From NCBI GenBank assembly GCA_003991915.1, contig RQTK01000012.1, positions 554,768-618,767 of the forward strand: a stretch of DNA of 64,000 nucleotides, read 5' to 3'. Positions within the stretch are counted from its first letter, which is position 1, and every line of letters starts with the position of its first letter. This DNA comes from Elysia chlorotica (taxonomy: Eukaryota; Mollusca; Gastropoda; Plakobranchidae). Of the stretch, positions 51,227 through 63,399 are shown in pieces. The notes under the pieces were generated by a model. The model made no database searches and had not been told where the DNA came from. It worked only from the letters and a program-made list of their open reading frames with translations. A program made the translations under genes and the position numbers.

Positions 51227-52589
51227 GTATGCAAATTTAGTCCTTTGGTGCTTGGACCAACGTTCAATGCGTAAAACCCAAATCACGCTAACAAGTTAAA
51301 AAGTGTTTTTTTTTTCATATTAATTTGTTGAAAAAAAAAACCCAGCAAAATTACTTTTTAAAAAGCTGATCTCTGGCTCAATGAACAAAAGCATAGGTAA
51401 TGTTGAATAAAGCAAGAAAAAAAGAGAATAGAATTGCTGGCTTCTAGTTTTGACCCCCTACTCATAAATTTCCGTTCTTGTCTATAAATATTTATTGCAT
51501 GGGTTTTTTATTTTTTTGATATAACATGATATTTGATTTTTTTTTTAATTCATATAAATTAATGATATAAGTACAAATTAAAACCATGTATATACAGTAA
51601 TGCATATTTTGCAAAATGTAATTGGCACCACCTTGAATTTTGAACACAATTACATCATATCATATTATTGAAAAAATTCTTAGCCAATCTTAAATTCATA
51701 TAAATGGTGATAAATTTTTAAGCCAATGAACTAAACAAAGATTTTTATTTTTTTAATCTTTATTGTGCTTTCTTCCTATATTCATACAAATTCTTATCTT
51801 CTTACTTTTTGCTCGGTCTGTACAAACCTTGTGTACTTCTGCAGCAGAAATGTATTTTGCTCACATCATTATTATATATACATAACATGTACCTCTGTCA
51901 ATGAGTACCCACTTAATTTTTAATTAAACCTGAAATGGGATCGATTTATGTCATAGACCATCTATATATATATCATACAAAACATGAGATTTAGTTGGTA
52001 AAATATATCCAGTGATAGCAATTAGGAGAATCAACATTTTTTTTTAAAGACACTATGTTCCTAGTTTTAATTAAAGACATTCCCAAAATTTTCTATGAAA
52101 ATGGGACAGATATAACATTTAGAAATGAAATGCCTGTTTCAATTGTATGAACCCATCTCCTGTTCCAAGAGATCATTTAAATATAAATCTGCTAAGCTTA
52201 TTATATAGTAATTCAAGCTGTCTTTCTTCTGAATCTTCAAAACCATACTGACATTTTTTTTCATCCAGTAAAATATGGGCATCTTAAAGCATTCACAATA
52301 CATACGTTTTTATATGTTACAGTTTTTTACATGGTCTTTGAAGAGCTTTTTGAATTTTGACTGAGTTTCAAGATAGAACTATGATTCAATCAAGACAATG
52401 ACTATGTCGGCAGCAAAAATAAGTTTAGGCATTTGTATGTTCAAGGACTGTGGAACTTCCAATTTGACTTTTTGTTTAAGATTAAAATTACAAGTACATC
52501 AGCTTTTAGCCTGTCTTCAGGAATAATCTTGCACCTAACATCAAAGTGAGCTGCCTTTCAAAAAAAGTAATGATAATAAATCACTTGTG

Positions 52590-52930
52590 CTCTGACTTTA
52601 TCCAGTGTATTAAAAAAACATCCCCAATATCATATATCACTAGTGCTCTAACCGTATCCAATGTGCAAAACAGATCCTGTATGTCATATATAACCATTGC
52701 CCAGTTCTTATCCAGTGTATGACATAAACATATACCCGACATCATACATTTTTATGGGTCTGACCTTATCCAGTGTATAAAATGAACAGATGCCCGATAA
52801 TCTGAATCTTTTGGTTTGATCTTATCCAGCACATAAAATAAATAGATCCTGTATGTCATATATTATTTATGTATTTATATGAACTTATCCAGTGTATAAA
52901 ATAAACCTATCCTGTATAATTATAATAAAT
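52590..52930. repeat. Tandem repeat in the MASTL 3' flank
   Basis: Five or so diverged copies of a 65-75-nt unit marked by 'cttatccagtgtataaaata' and 'cctgtatgtcatata'. It may fall within a long 3' UTR or the intergenic space. Confidence 0.7.
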
Positions 52931-54747
52931 CACATATTTTTATAAACCACTACTTTTGTACCATACTGATTTCTACACATCATAAATCACATTTTAATCT
53001 AGATTGGTAACTTCCGAATTTTCTTTCGAACTTTCAATACATGTACTTAAACCATATGTTCAACGTATTGCCTTATATGTGACACAAAAAAACAAAACAG
53101 AACAAAACAAAACAAAACCCAAACAGCAGCCTGTTTTATTGCTGTGAGGGCATGAATAAATTATGTGTAATAATCTACTGTGTCCAAATTACAATGTTTC
53201 CATTTCACTACTGCTTGACATTATTAGTGCCAACAATTGTCTTTAGAGAGTGAGGGATATCTGAAAAGTCATTCAATCGTGTGTCATGGACAATTGATTC
53301 TTTAATGAACAAAAATTTTGTATTTACAGTTACTCTTTGTTATATGCTACATAACTTGGGTAGAAATGAGACAACAAATAAAAACAGGTTGGCCAATGTC
53401 CTTAAAACTTACAATTACTTTCCTTTTCACGAAAATTATTCTTTGTATCTTTTAAGTAAAGCTTTACCATTCTTTTTTTTAAAAATACTTAATGAATGTC
53501 TTTAGAAGTTATAGTGTAGCCTATATTTTTATGTTTGTATTTATGTTAAAAGAATTTTATGGCACAGTTGTACTTACTAATCATACATCATGAGTAATTT
53601 GCTGTTATACATGCATTTTTCTTTCTTCTACTGCGTTGCACACATTTATTACTTCCATTTCTTTTTTCTTCCTTAATTTGATTTCCATGGTGCTGTTTCC
53701 CTGTTTTATTCTAGTCTTAACTGTGGATGAAAAAAAAAGGGAACAAAACAATTTATAAAGTACTTAATTCCCATTTCAAATTGTCTTTCTCACCTGAAAA
53801 ATAAAAGTAATAAAATGTTTCCTTTGATTCTAAATAAACTTATGAAATTTTTAGCCATGCCTCAGTGTTCCTATGTTTTAATGCTGTTATTTTCTCTATG
53901 TTGTTATAAAATTATTTTAATGTTCATAGCATATATTATGTATACTTACATTTTCAATTTGAAAATTTCTATTCGAATCTTTGAATTTCTGGCCTTCATT
54001 TAAAAGTACTACTGAGGTATCTAACATCTATGACTTTTAATATTACATAAGATAAAGTGAATGCCAAAAAAAAAAAATGATATTTGGTTTTTCTAATTTC
54101 TCTACAGGCAAGTTTTTTTAAAAGTTAAGATCCTATGATAATTTCAGAACTCTAGTTCGATTCTCCTATTTAACCCTATCCGTATGTCGTGTTTTACTAT
54201 CGCATCAGTAAGTCGGGGGTGATTTTTTTTATGCCCCCACATTTTTATAAGCAGCCAACAATGTAGAAAGAATTAAAGGAGTAGGAGCAGCAGGAGGAGG
54301 AGGGCCAGGAGGAACAAGAGAAGTAGCAGTGATATGAACAGGAGGCGCAGGCCAAAGAGGAGTAAGAGGAGGAACAACAGTCACAGTAGAAGATGTAGGT
54401 ACAATGTACATGGAAGAGGTGCAGGGGAAGCAAAAGATGAACAGGAGGATGTGCAGGTGCAGGCGGAGAACATGAAGAATGAGCTGAGTGTAGCATGTAG
54501 CTTAACACAGGTTTCGATAATTGCATCTCAGGTTTTCCCATATTGTGCCTTTTTGCTCAAATCCAATGTACATATTTAGTACAATTTCGGCAATAGTGGA
54601 AGCCGTTTCAGCCAAAGTTATTCCATTTTTTTGGGACACACCAGTATTGTTCAACAAGAAAAAAAGTAATTGTGTAGCCAATAGTTTTCCATGTCCAGTT
54701 TGTTTCCTTTCAATTACATGAATTGTTGCTTGTTTGTTATGTTTTGT
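52931..54747. other. Intergenic AT-rich stretch with a purine-rich patch
   Basis: No exon is supported. The segment 54270-54470 is purine-rich (gga/gaa words) and yields long Cys/Ser/Pro frames on the minus strand, which are read as composition artefacts. Confidence 0.5.
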
Positions 54748-54872
54748 CGATTGGTGTGTAATGTCAGCACTATATAGGCTATATTGTGGACGGACCTCAT
54801 GACAAACATCTAACAATTTTATATAGATAGTGTGGTGATATCATGACTCTTGTCTCAGATGGTCACATTAAA
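54748..54872 (-). mobile_element. SINE body and tail fragment, inverted
   Basis: On the minus strand it reads as the SINE body ('gtttaatgtgaccatctgag') and tail. It faces the plus-strand copy that starts about 65 bases to the right. Confidence 0.55.
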
Positions 54873-54934
54873 CAAAAGCGGACAAATAAATATTTGACCG
54901 ATAGTGGAGACCAACGCTCTACCATTTGCAGGAG

Positions 54935-55160
54935 ACAAGGTAGTCCTGGTGTAGAACATCGGGTGGTCAATGGTTTGAGCCCCACTCTGGCTACTTCATT
55001 CCATAGTGGTTGGGCCCGTGTCAATTTAATGTGACCATTTGAGATAGTCATACTATCCCCGCACTGTGACTGTGTGGCAGCACGTAGAATTGTTCAGACG
55101 TTATTCTTTGGGCCCCTTCACAATATAGCCCTGTAGTGCTAACTTTAGACGCTGAGCCAC
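54935..55160 (+). mobile_element. tRNA-derived SINE
   Basis: The head has a B-box-like 'aatggtttgagcccc'. The body is 'gtcaatttaatgtgaccatt', 'atactatccccgcactgtga', and the tail is 'gtgctaactttagacgctga'. It is nearly full length and diverged. Confidence 0.62.
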
Positions 55161-56197
55161 AACCCATTACCCATACTGCCACTTGAGACAGTTCAGTTCG
55201 CCACCCATATGAATTGATACACCAACTAGCATTAGTCAGTCATCTGCAGCCTCTTTTGCTTGATCAGCTGACTACAACACAAGGCAAAGGTCATGTCTTC
55301 CAATACAATCACATGACTTTTGTTTGAATCACTTTTCCTGTAGAGGTTTCCATGTGGAAATCTGTAACATCAATCTGATCAACTCAGAACAATAAGCTGT
55401 ATTGAAGGAATATAAAAGTTGTTTAAAACACACATAAAGGTTGTTATTAAAGACGCAGTTTTATTTTTTTAGAATCAAAATAAAATACAAATCTTTGATG
55501 GAAGACAGAAGAACATATAATAAGAAGACATACTTGATAAACAGATGCATGCCAAACACTCGAACAGAAAAAAAAAAAGATTAAATTCATCTCTATTTTC
55601 CTTGCCCCTCAAGGTAATTTATATTCAGTTTTTGAATTGTGAATCACATAAAGACTAGTTTTATTTTTAAAAATTATGTAATTTTATTTTAGTTGTTTTG
55701 CAAGCTTGTAAAAGAGACAAACGGCTGACAAAAAGTATAGTGAGGACATAAATTAATTGTTAGAAATATTTAATTATTAAATCATTTGAATCTTCTAAAA
55801 GTTCATCAAAATACTAAGAAGGTCAATTTGTTTAAACTAGAAAAAAAAGTAATTTTTTATTTCCTGTCTAGTCCAACACATTTATTTTGTTACAAGTAAA
55901 TACATTTTCTTCCAGGTAACAAAACAGAAAACCTGCATTAAGGAAATAGAGTTTTCCTTGCTTATTGAAATAATAAGCTTGTCAATCTTAATTTCTGATT
56001 TTTTTTTTCTAATCTACATGTACATACTTTCCACAGGTTATTAGTAAAAGATTATGAAACAAATCATAAAAGCCAGTGGTTTTAGGTATGGCTAGAAAGC
56101 CAGAGTACTTAAGTCTTAAACTGGTCTTCACATTTTACAATCCTGGAGGGGGTAAAAAAATTAAAGGCACAGACAGTGTAGAAGCTTTACGATGATG

Positions 56198-56270
<73 letters not shown>

Positions 56271-58740
56271 TCTCTTTCTTTCGTCTGACAATCACTCTCT
56301 AGGCAAGGAAGAAGTCCTAGTCTATGATGCTGGACTTTGAGAAATCAACAAACCAAGCCAAAATAGATGGGGAAAATTCAAGATTGACTTTTCATATGTT
56401 TTTCTCACATCAAATATAGTATATATTCTACAAATATTTGATTTCATTTATTCAAAAATATTCTAGGCATGCTCTGAGGGTAGTTTTTTAGCAAAGCTAT
56501 TAAATATGACATAAAGGATGTAAAGAGCTCCACAGTGCATTGGTTATCAATAAATGAAGGCCCATAACGTATGTTCACACATTACTTACATAAGCACACT
56601 TAAATGTCAACAAGACTACAACAAAAGGAAAAAAAAAAAGGTCACTTAAATAAGGCCACGACATGTTAACTACTCTATGCATTATAAGATAATAATGTGA
56701 CAAGACAGATAAAACTTATTTTTAACTTACATACAAAATAATGTAATAAAAATCAATCACACATACACATGATACATGTGTATTCATGCATACTCAAATA
56801 ACTCAGTTTTGCCTCAATATTGTAGAAAAAAAAATTTTTTTTTTTAAATACCTCTATTATTAGTATATACATATAATACTATAAAAAGAGCATTTTTGTA
56901 TTGTTTGGTATCAGAACCTATTAAAATGATTTCAAGGAGGAGAAAAAAAACAACCAAGCTGAAAACAAGCTTTACAGCAGCTTCCTTTAAATCAGGGTAA
57001 ATATAAATACATGTATATATTTCATTCAAATGATTCAATACTGTTATCAAACTACCTTTCACAACATGTCACTCCTTTAGTTTAGTTTACAAAGATATAA
57101 ACACCTTCCATTAAAAAACACATACATACACTTGATTAATGATAAACTTCTTCAAAGACTATTTTACAGCACAAAGGTTTAAACAAAAAAATCATTTCAT
57201 GAGTATTTTTTTCAATTTCTTGACTAGTTTAACACTATGAACATTCACATGCTATAAAAGTTAATATTCTTTAGGATTAAGTGCTACATTGAGGTTCCAA
57301 GAAATCAAATAAAAACAAAACAGAAGAAGAAATTGTTAAACGTTTCATGCATGCAGATGGAATTTAAAGAGACACAATCATAGAGAAGTAACCTCCTGAG
57401 GAGGTACAGACAATCATAAATTTAACTATGGTGAGGGCAATTTAATAATTTTAGGCAGTGTATAAAACATGCAGACAACAAAACTGATTCGCTTGTTAAG
57501 AAAAATTCACTCTTACAATAAAATAGGTTGTATATAAAATGTGTAGGTCAATTTCCGGCTATATAAATATGTAAAAAAGATTTCATATACACATATTTTG
57601 TTTTGTTTATTATTTAAAAAAAAAGGGATCTTAACCTTAAATTGTATCTTATAGTCCTATTCTACCAATCTGTAATTTCATAATTTTTAACAGACATTTA
57701 GTGCTATTATAGTGGTCTAGTAGTAATATCCAATACATATCAAGTAACAATTGTATCAAAACTGACAGGCAAAACGAGCAAACCATGAGACTAAAGGTTG
57801 ATTGATTCAAATAAATGTTCACATCTAAAGTTATAAAATGTACAAATAAGATAAGAAGCATGTAGTCATACTGATAGAGTATATAATGAAAAAAAAAATT
57901 ATTCAGACCATTTGCTCTTTCCAAATCATTTGTCTTTTGTCTCTCTCACGACTTTACAATTCTCTTTTGCTCTCTCTCTCTCCCCTCTTTCTCTCTCTCT
58001 TTATACTCTCCTCTTTTATTCATGCCTTATTCCATTTCCTCAGACCACATCTTGTTTAGGCACATACAATACAAAAAATGTCTGTAAAACAGAACAATGT
58101 CTAGCCTGCATGAAAGAAAACGAATAAGTTCTAGCCGCTCAGTAGTCTATTTCTAGATGCTATGATCCTTAACTTTTATCCTGCCTCAAGATCAACATCA
58201 CCTTGCTTTGACAAGTAACCAATATATCAAATGATGTTTGTCTAACTCAGGAAGGATAAAATCAATGACAGCTTCACAGCGGTACTAGAACAAATCGATC
58301 TAAGTTACCTGGATAGTTTTCGAAAAATTTAACCATTATTTTTCACTCTCCGATCAGAAATAACAGCAGGCCTATACAGGTGAAAAACACTCTGATTCAA
58401 TGAACAAAAAAAAAAAATCTAAATGCATTAACATATTATTATGTTTTAGGCAGTGAATGAAGTTACTCTCTCATGCATTGATGAACAATACAATGTATGC
58501 AATAGGTCCGGTCCACATGAGATTAGGCAAATTGAAAAACCGTGTTCAGGTCAAATTTTCCCCTTAAGGGAGCAAATAATGATTCCTCCTTTACTATCTC
58601 AAATCTAACACCCCTTGTTGGACTTAGTACATACCACCTACGGTTTTATGACATACAATTATAAACACAACCAAGAACAAGTTTAGGACGACAAATAATT
58701 ATTCCCTCTAGTGCTGGTATGAAGCAAACATAACAGGATT
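55161..58740. other. Convergent intergenic region between MASTL and the GPI-protein gene
   Basis: AT-rich, with an AAT microsatellite (56191-56267) and a TC-rich patch (57945-58010). It probably includes the 3' UTR of the minus-strand gene, since several AATAAA words occur on that strand. No coding exon is supported. Confidence 0.5.
56191..56267. repeat. AAT trinucleotide microsatellite
   Basis: About 23 AAT/ATA triplets after three GAT triplets. Confidence 0.95.
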
Positions 58741-61700
58741 TTATCGCTTAGACAGGAAGACTGCCAAAGCGAGCTGAAGAGCAACGGTGAGTAGAAAAGA
58801 TGATGCAACAGCTGAACTGCTGTCTTTGTCGTTTCCTTGTTTGGTAGCTGAAAGTATAGAAAATAAATTTTCATTAAACAATTGACAAGTAGGCCTACTT
58901 TTAATGATTCCCTCCATCAATTAGAGATAGAAAGTTACAATTCATGTATGTAAAAGATTATTTTAACAACATGCACTCCATAACTATCTTGAAATTTTTA
59001 CCGTTTTCTAAAAAATTACTTGAGCAACAGATGTCAAAACTATGCATTTAAAAATGTTTATTGACAATTATGTTTTTTTTGTGTAATTTTTTTTTGTCAA
59101 TAAGAATGTGTTTTAAAGCACAGCAGGGGAAAATAATGAGAAAAGACCATGGACGGACTAAAATAATGGCTTAAAGCAGGGAAAGTGATGAAGGCAATGA
59201 AAGAACGGAAGGATCGGGAGGTGTGAAGGGGCATGATTGCCAACGCTACAAAGTATAGTACGCAGTGCATAGATGTAAAAGGTATTATAAATCTGTTAGT
59301 ACTTTTTCTAGTCTAGATTCATAGTAAGATTATTTTTAAAAAAATATGAGCAAAAAACCATGAAATCTTTCTTTGCGTAAAATTAATTGTGCGTTGACAG
59401 CGATGTTAATCCTTATCCACAACAATCTGTCTCTTAGCTAGGGAACAAACAACTCTTCCCCCTAAAAAAAAATCTACTTCCTAGTAATATTCATAAAAAA
59501 TACTAATGCAGAAATCGACTGACTAGGCAATATGTGAAGCCACAAGGGTGAATCAGGTATGAGTCAGACTTTGAACTTTTTTCAACGGTAAGTTATTTAT
59601 AGAGTGTTAAGAAGCATCAAACGTACTTTCAGATGTAAAAAAAAGTCAATATGGAGTAATTGGCTCTAATCTTATATCAGCGACTTGTGCCAGATTTACC
59701 CTGTTTGCCTCGTAGGCTACATGAAATAAATCAAACAGAACTTTGAAGATTGTTTTCTCCAGACAACATACCTGCTGCTCCTGCATCTGGCGCACCCCCT
59801 TGTTCTCCTTCCTCACCCTCCGTGTTGGAACTTCTGTCTCCTTCCGACGTCCCCTCTCCTCCTTCTGACGTCCCTTCTCCTTCCGGTGAACCATTTTCTC
59901 CTTCCATTGATCCCTCTCCAGTTACTGGCTCTTCGCTAGGGACTGGAAACAGAATAAAACAAACAAACTAGGATTAAATCACATATGTAGTCTCTCTCTC
60001 TCTCTCTCAGCCTTTCTCCTGGACTTTCTGCTATGATATAGACAGTATTTTAAGATATTATCATGCTCTTATCTGCCTTTGAATCACTTGAGCATAAGCC
60101 CTTATACATTTCACGATGTTTGAAAATTAATGAATATACAAAAACTCTAACACAAAGAAACAAACCTGTTTCAGGCACACACATGTCGTCATGATAATCC
60201 ATCAAATCCAAAATATCCGTTTCTTCTATATTGACCCCACACATGTCTGTAGCATTTCTAAAGTACACAATCATATTGTTCATGGAACTGAAAAGGAACA
60301 AAAGATATACTTATATCAACATTTACTGTTTCATAGTGCCAGTAAAATAGACAAACATTGTTTGTAGGCAAATAGGGTTCAAACAGATACAGACTATGTT
60401 GTTTGGAATGGATATTTATAAACCATAGATAATAATTTTGGGAAAGTGGGAAGGACTAAGCTTGAAAAATTGAGCTCTAAATATTATAATTTTGGCTATG
60501 AGCCACATTTTCGTCACTTGATAGCATGATTGATCTTATCAAACATTGTATGACAATTTAATTAGACCTGGGGATGTTATAAAACAAAATTGTGATGGCC
60601 TGTAGTAAAAGATATTTCAAAACACAGTATCAGTGCCTATACATGACATGACTAGTGTTAATGGATTATTGAGATATATTGTCCTTACATAATTGTCTTT
60701 CTATACTTTAAGAAGAAAAAATTCTAAACAACCCAGAAGGTCTATGTTTAATAATGTTCAACGGTTTTATTTGGCTAACGCAACTCGAACTAAAAAAAAG
60801 TTTGGTTGAAAGACCGCCATACTTGCACCAGAAAGTGCTGTTGTCCCAAATGGCATCCATCCATAAGTCTGTGAAAGGGAACATCTTCTGATCCGTAGTG
60901 CAGTCTTGCAGATGCTTGTCCGCTAAAGGAAAGTGGAAAGTTATCTGAGATTAGTTTTATGTTCTGTGGGCTTCCTGAAGAATCCTAGATAAAGGAGGGA
61001 CATCTACCTAAGATCCAAACCAATGTCTTGCAAGTCAGTCAGTCTTAACCATTACTGACTAGGCTGCCAGAAACTGAACAGTTTTCTCATTTGGAAAATT
61101 GTCAGTGTTAAATAAACCACCAGTTATAAGTGTTAAGAATATTCTGGGGTTTTTTTTAGATGAAAAAAGACCAATTTTCAAATTCATGAGGTTGTTTTTC
61201 TGTATTCAGGCAAAAATATTTTGTACAAATTTTCTGCCCAAAATAATGATATCAGTCTTACTCTAATGATGGGTCTTGATATAAGAAATACATTTTGTTT
61301 GGTACTTGCTATGAGCAGAAGTTAAATTTATCTTACAATTCACTTTGTAAGAAATTTCCTCCTGATTAAAAAAAAGCTAGATAATTTTTAGAATCAGAAA
61401 AGAGTGTTTGAGTAAAAAAAAATGCATTAGGATATTTTTTCTTTTCTACTTTTTTTTAGTTTGTTATCCACTGCAGTTGCTAAAAACATTAAACAAAATA
61501 CATGTATACTTTCAATCATCTAATTGCTAGTCTATTCCTAACAACATTTATTTATTGACTTAAGGAAAATGTAATACATGCTATTTACAGGGCTCATTTT
61601 TTTTCTCTTCTACGATAGCTTTACTTTGAAGCTTTATAGGACTTAATCTCCTATTTTAAACGAGAACTTTAGAAAAGTCTGATTTCTGCCTGTCCCATCC

Positions 61701-63299
61701 TCTCTCTACCTTTACTTCTCTACATATATATCTGCAACATACTGAGCAGATAGCGACTGTTTCGCATATTGGTTATAATGGAAACAATAGGGACATGTGC
61801 CGTTATAACATCCAAGTCTGATTTCTGCCTGTCCCGTCTTCTCTCTACCTTTACTTCTCTACATATATATCTGCAACATACTGAGCAGATAGCGACTGTT
61901 TCGCATATTGGTTATAATGGAAACAATAGGGACATGTGCCGTTATAACATCTAACTGAGCAAGAGGAGCAGCACAAGCTTATGATCCTGGAGCGGACAAG
62001 CATGTAACTTAAAGTAAGTCTCAGAACTTGAAAGCTGCATTATCTGTATATTACTCTGTTTATAAGATTATGGCATAAGTGAGATTTAGGCCAAAATATA
62101 AGTGATACACCCTTGTAAAAGTGAAAACGAGATCTATCTAGAACATATTTCAGATTAAAAATGTGCTATTAAGGTTTTGATTTATCTTATTGGAAAATTG
62201 TGTCCAATTTGAAGCAGAAATAAGGAAATAAACGATTTCTTATTGATTATTTTCAAAGTAGGGAAAATATCTAGAACATATTTCAGATTAAAAATGTGCT
62301 ATTAAGTTTTTGATTTATCTTATTGGAAAATTGTGTCTAATTTGAAGCAGAGATAAGGAAATAAACTGTTTCTTATTGATTATTTTCAAAGTAGGGAAAA
62401 TGGCTTAAATGCCAAAATTGTAGCACAGTGACTATATACCAAGTAGGGCCTAAACGTGATGAATATTCCTTTCTCATTCAATCAATGAGAGAGAAACATT
62501 TAGAACCTAACTTTTTTTTTCCTTTAAGCCTAAAATCATGATCTGAATGGCCAACAAGTTCCGGTTTAGGCTTTAAAAATTTTCGTTTAAACTAAAAGCA
62601 TTCAGTGCACATTCCAATGTAGGCTGCAAATAAAGAATGTTGATCTTACTGTAAGAACAATACAAAGACATCCAGTTATTGACACGGGTTTCATCAACAA
62701 GTGTATCATATTCCATCTTTGTTCTACACGAGGTTTCCATGGCTTCCTTGGAGCATTCCATGTAATTATCAAAATTTCTGCCAAGAAAGATAAAATGGAT
62801 GAACAAAGTTTTATTTTTTACATACATCTTCTATAGCCTTGAGCTATCAAATAACAAAAAAAAAAATGAACTGCCCAAAAGACAAACATAAAGTGTGAAA
62901 ATTTGCTAATGTTTCAAACAAATTCATCTTGTTTAAGACACAAAAAATCAATATGAATTTACAATCATTTACCTTTCTTTTCCACAAAAGCATTCCTTTA
63001 TCGTTAATGAAAAAAAAAAAAAGGTTAAAGTAATCTTAACTCAAATGGACATCATGTGGTAATGTTATCTATTTATTAAAACCTAGATCTTTAAGGGGAT
63101 AGATACCTCCCATCAAACTAAGACTGTGGTACACACAGGATAAAAGAGTTAAAGACCAGAACCACAAACAGCCCTTCGGGAGTGTACACAATTTTTTTCT
63201 GGCAATTTGTGTCACTACTCCGATTATTACAATTTGCAATGCGGTGGCTGTTGAAATTTGATGGAACAGGAACATAATGAATAGTATTTTTTTCATCAT
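58741..63299 (-). CDS. Cysteine-rich GPI-anchored protein, seven exons, unrecognised
   Basis: Minus-strand exons: 63299-63231, 62995-62973 (a 23-nt microexon), 62777-62650, 60922-60823, 60287-60166, 59942-59772, 58847-58741. All junctions are GT-AG, phases agree, and the sum is 720 nt (239 residues). It starts with a signal peptide (MMKKILFIMFLFHQISTATA). A domain of about 110 residues follows with about ten cysteines (ECFCGKE, YMECSKEAMETSC, LYCSY, LQDCTTD, FWCN, DMCG, DMCVPE) and two N-glycosylation sites (NST, NAT). Next is a 60-residue Glu/Gly/Ser-rich stalk (GEGTSEGGEGTSEGD). It ends SSSAVASSFLLTVALQLALA plus VFLSKR, a typical GPI signal: small residues, a hydrophobic run, no long cytosolic tail. 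I do not recognise the domain. The protein should sit on the outer cell surface. The first exon and the microexon are the least certain parts. Confidence 0.72.
59536..59711. mobile_element. Diverged MITE-like element in the last intron of the GPI-protein gene
   Basis: The ends 'gaagccacaagggtgaatca' and 'gatttaccctgtttgcctc' are decayed versions of the inverted ends at 36805-37056. The inside is AT-rich. Confidence 0.5.
61675..61952. repeat. 139-nt tandem duplication
   Basis: Two almost identical head-to-tail units (61675-61813 and 61814-61952) containing 'tctgatttctgcctgtccc' and 'catattggttataatggaaa'. They lie in the large third intron of the GPI-protein gene. Confidence 0.92.
62135..62400. 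repeat. 133-nt tandem duplication
   Basis: Two near-identical units (62135-62267 and 62268-62400) starting 'tatctagaacatatttcag'. They are separate in sequence from the 139-nt pair 180 bases to the left but lie in the same intron. Confidence 0.92.
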
Positions 63300-63328
63300 A
63301 TTTTCAAATAATTATCTGACAATGGAAA

Positions 63329-63348
63329 TAATATTAATAATAACAATG

Positions 63349-63398
<50 letters not shown>

Positions 63399-63399
63399 T
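63329..63399. repeat. AAT trinucleotide microsatellite upstream of the GPI-protein gene
   Basis: About 20 AAT triplets, starting some 30 bases upstream (on the minus strand) of the proposed start codon at 63299, so within the 5' UTR or promoter. The rest to 64000 holds a TGACGTAA word at 63796 and no supported exon. Confidence 0.9.

Noticed and set aside
54229..54541. Overlapping Cys/Ser/Pro-rich frames at 54229-54541
   Set aside because: They come from a purine-rich patch, and all frames look biased. No splice sites or homologous motif are present.
59646..59894. A basic minus-strand frame at 59646-59894
   Set aside because: It overlaps the stalk exon in another frame and lacks splice-phase agreement with the neighbouring exons.
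59750..59971. A plus-strand Pro/Ser-rich protein at 59750-59971
   Set aside because: It is the shadow of the Glu/Gly-rich stalk exon of the minus-strand GPI-protein gene, which has matching splice sites and phases.
63069..63299. Extending the first exon of the GPI-protein gene to the end of its open frame
   Set aside because: Donor gtaata after residue 23 leaves a clean signal peptide and the phase needed by the microexon. The downstream part of the frame looks random. A later donor (gtagtg) remains possible.
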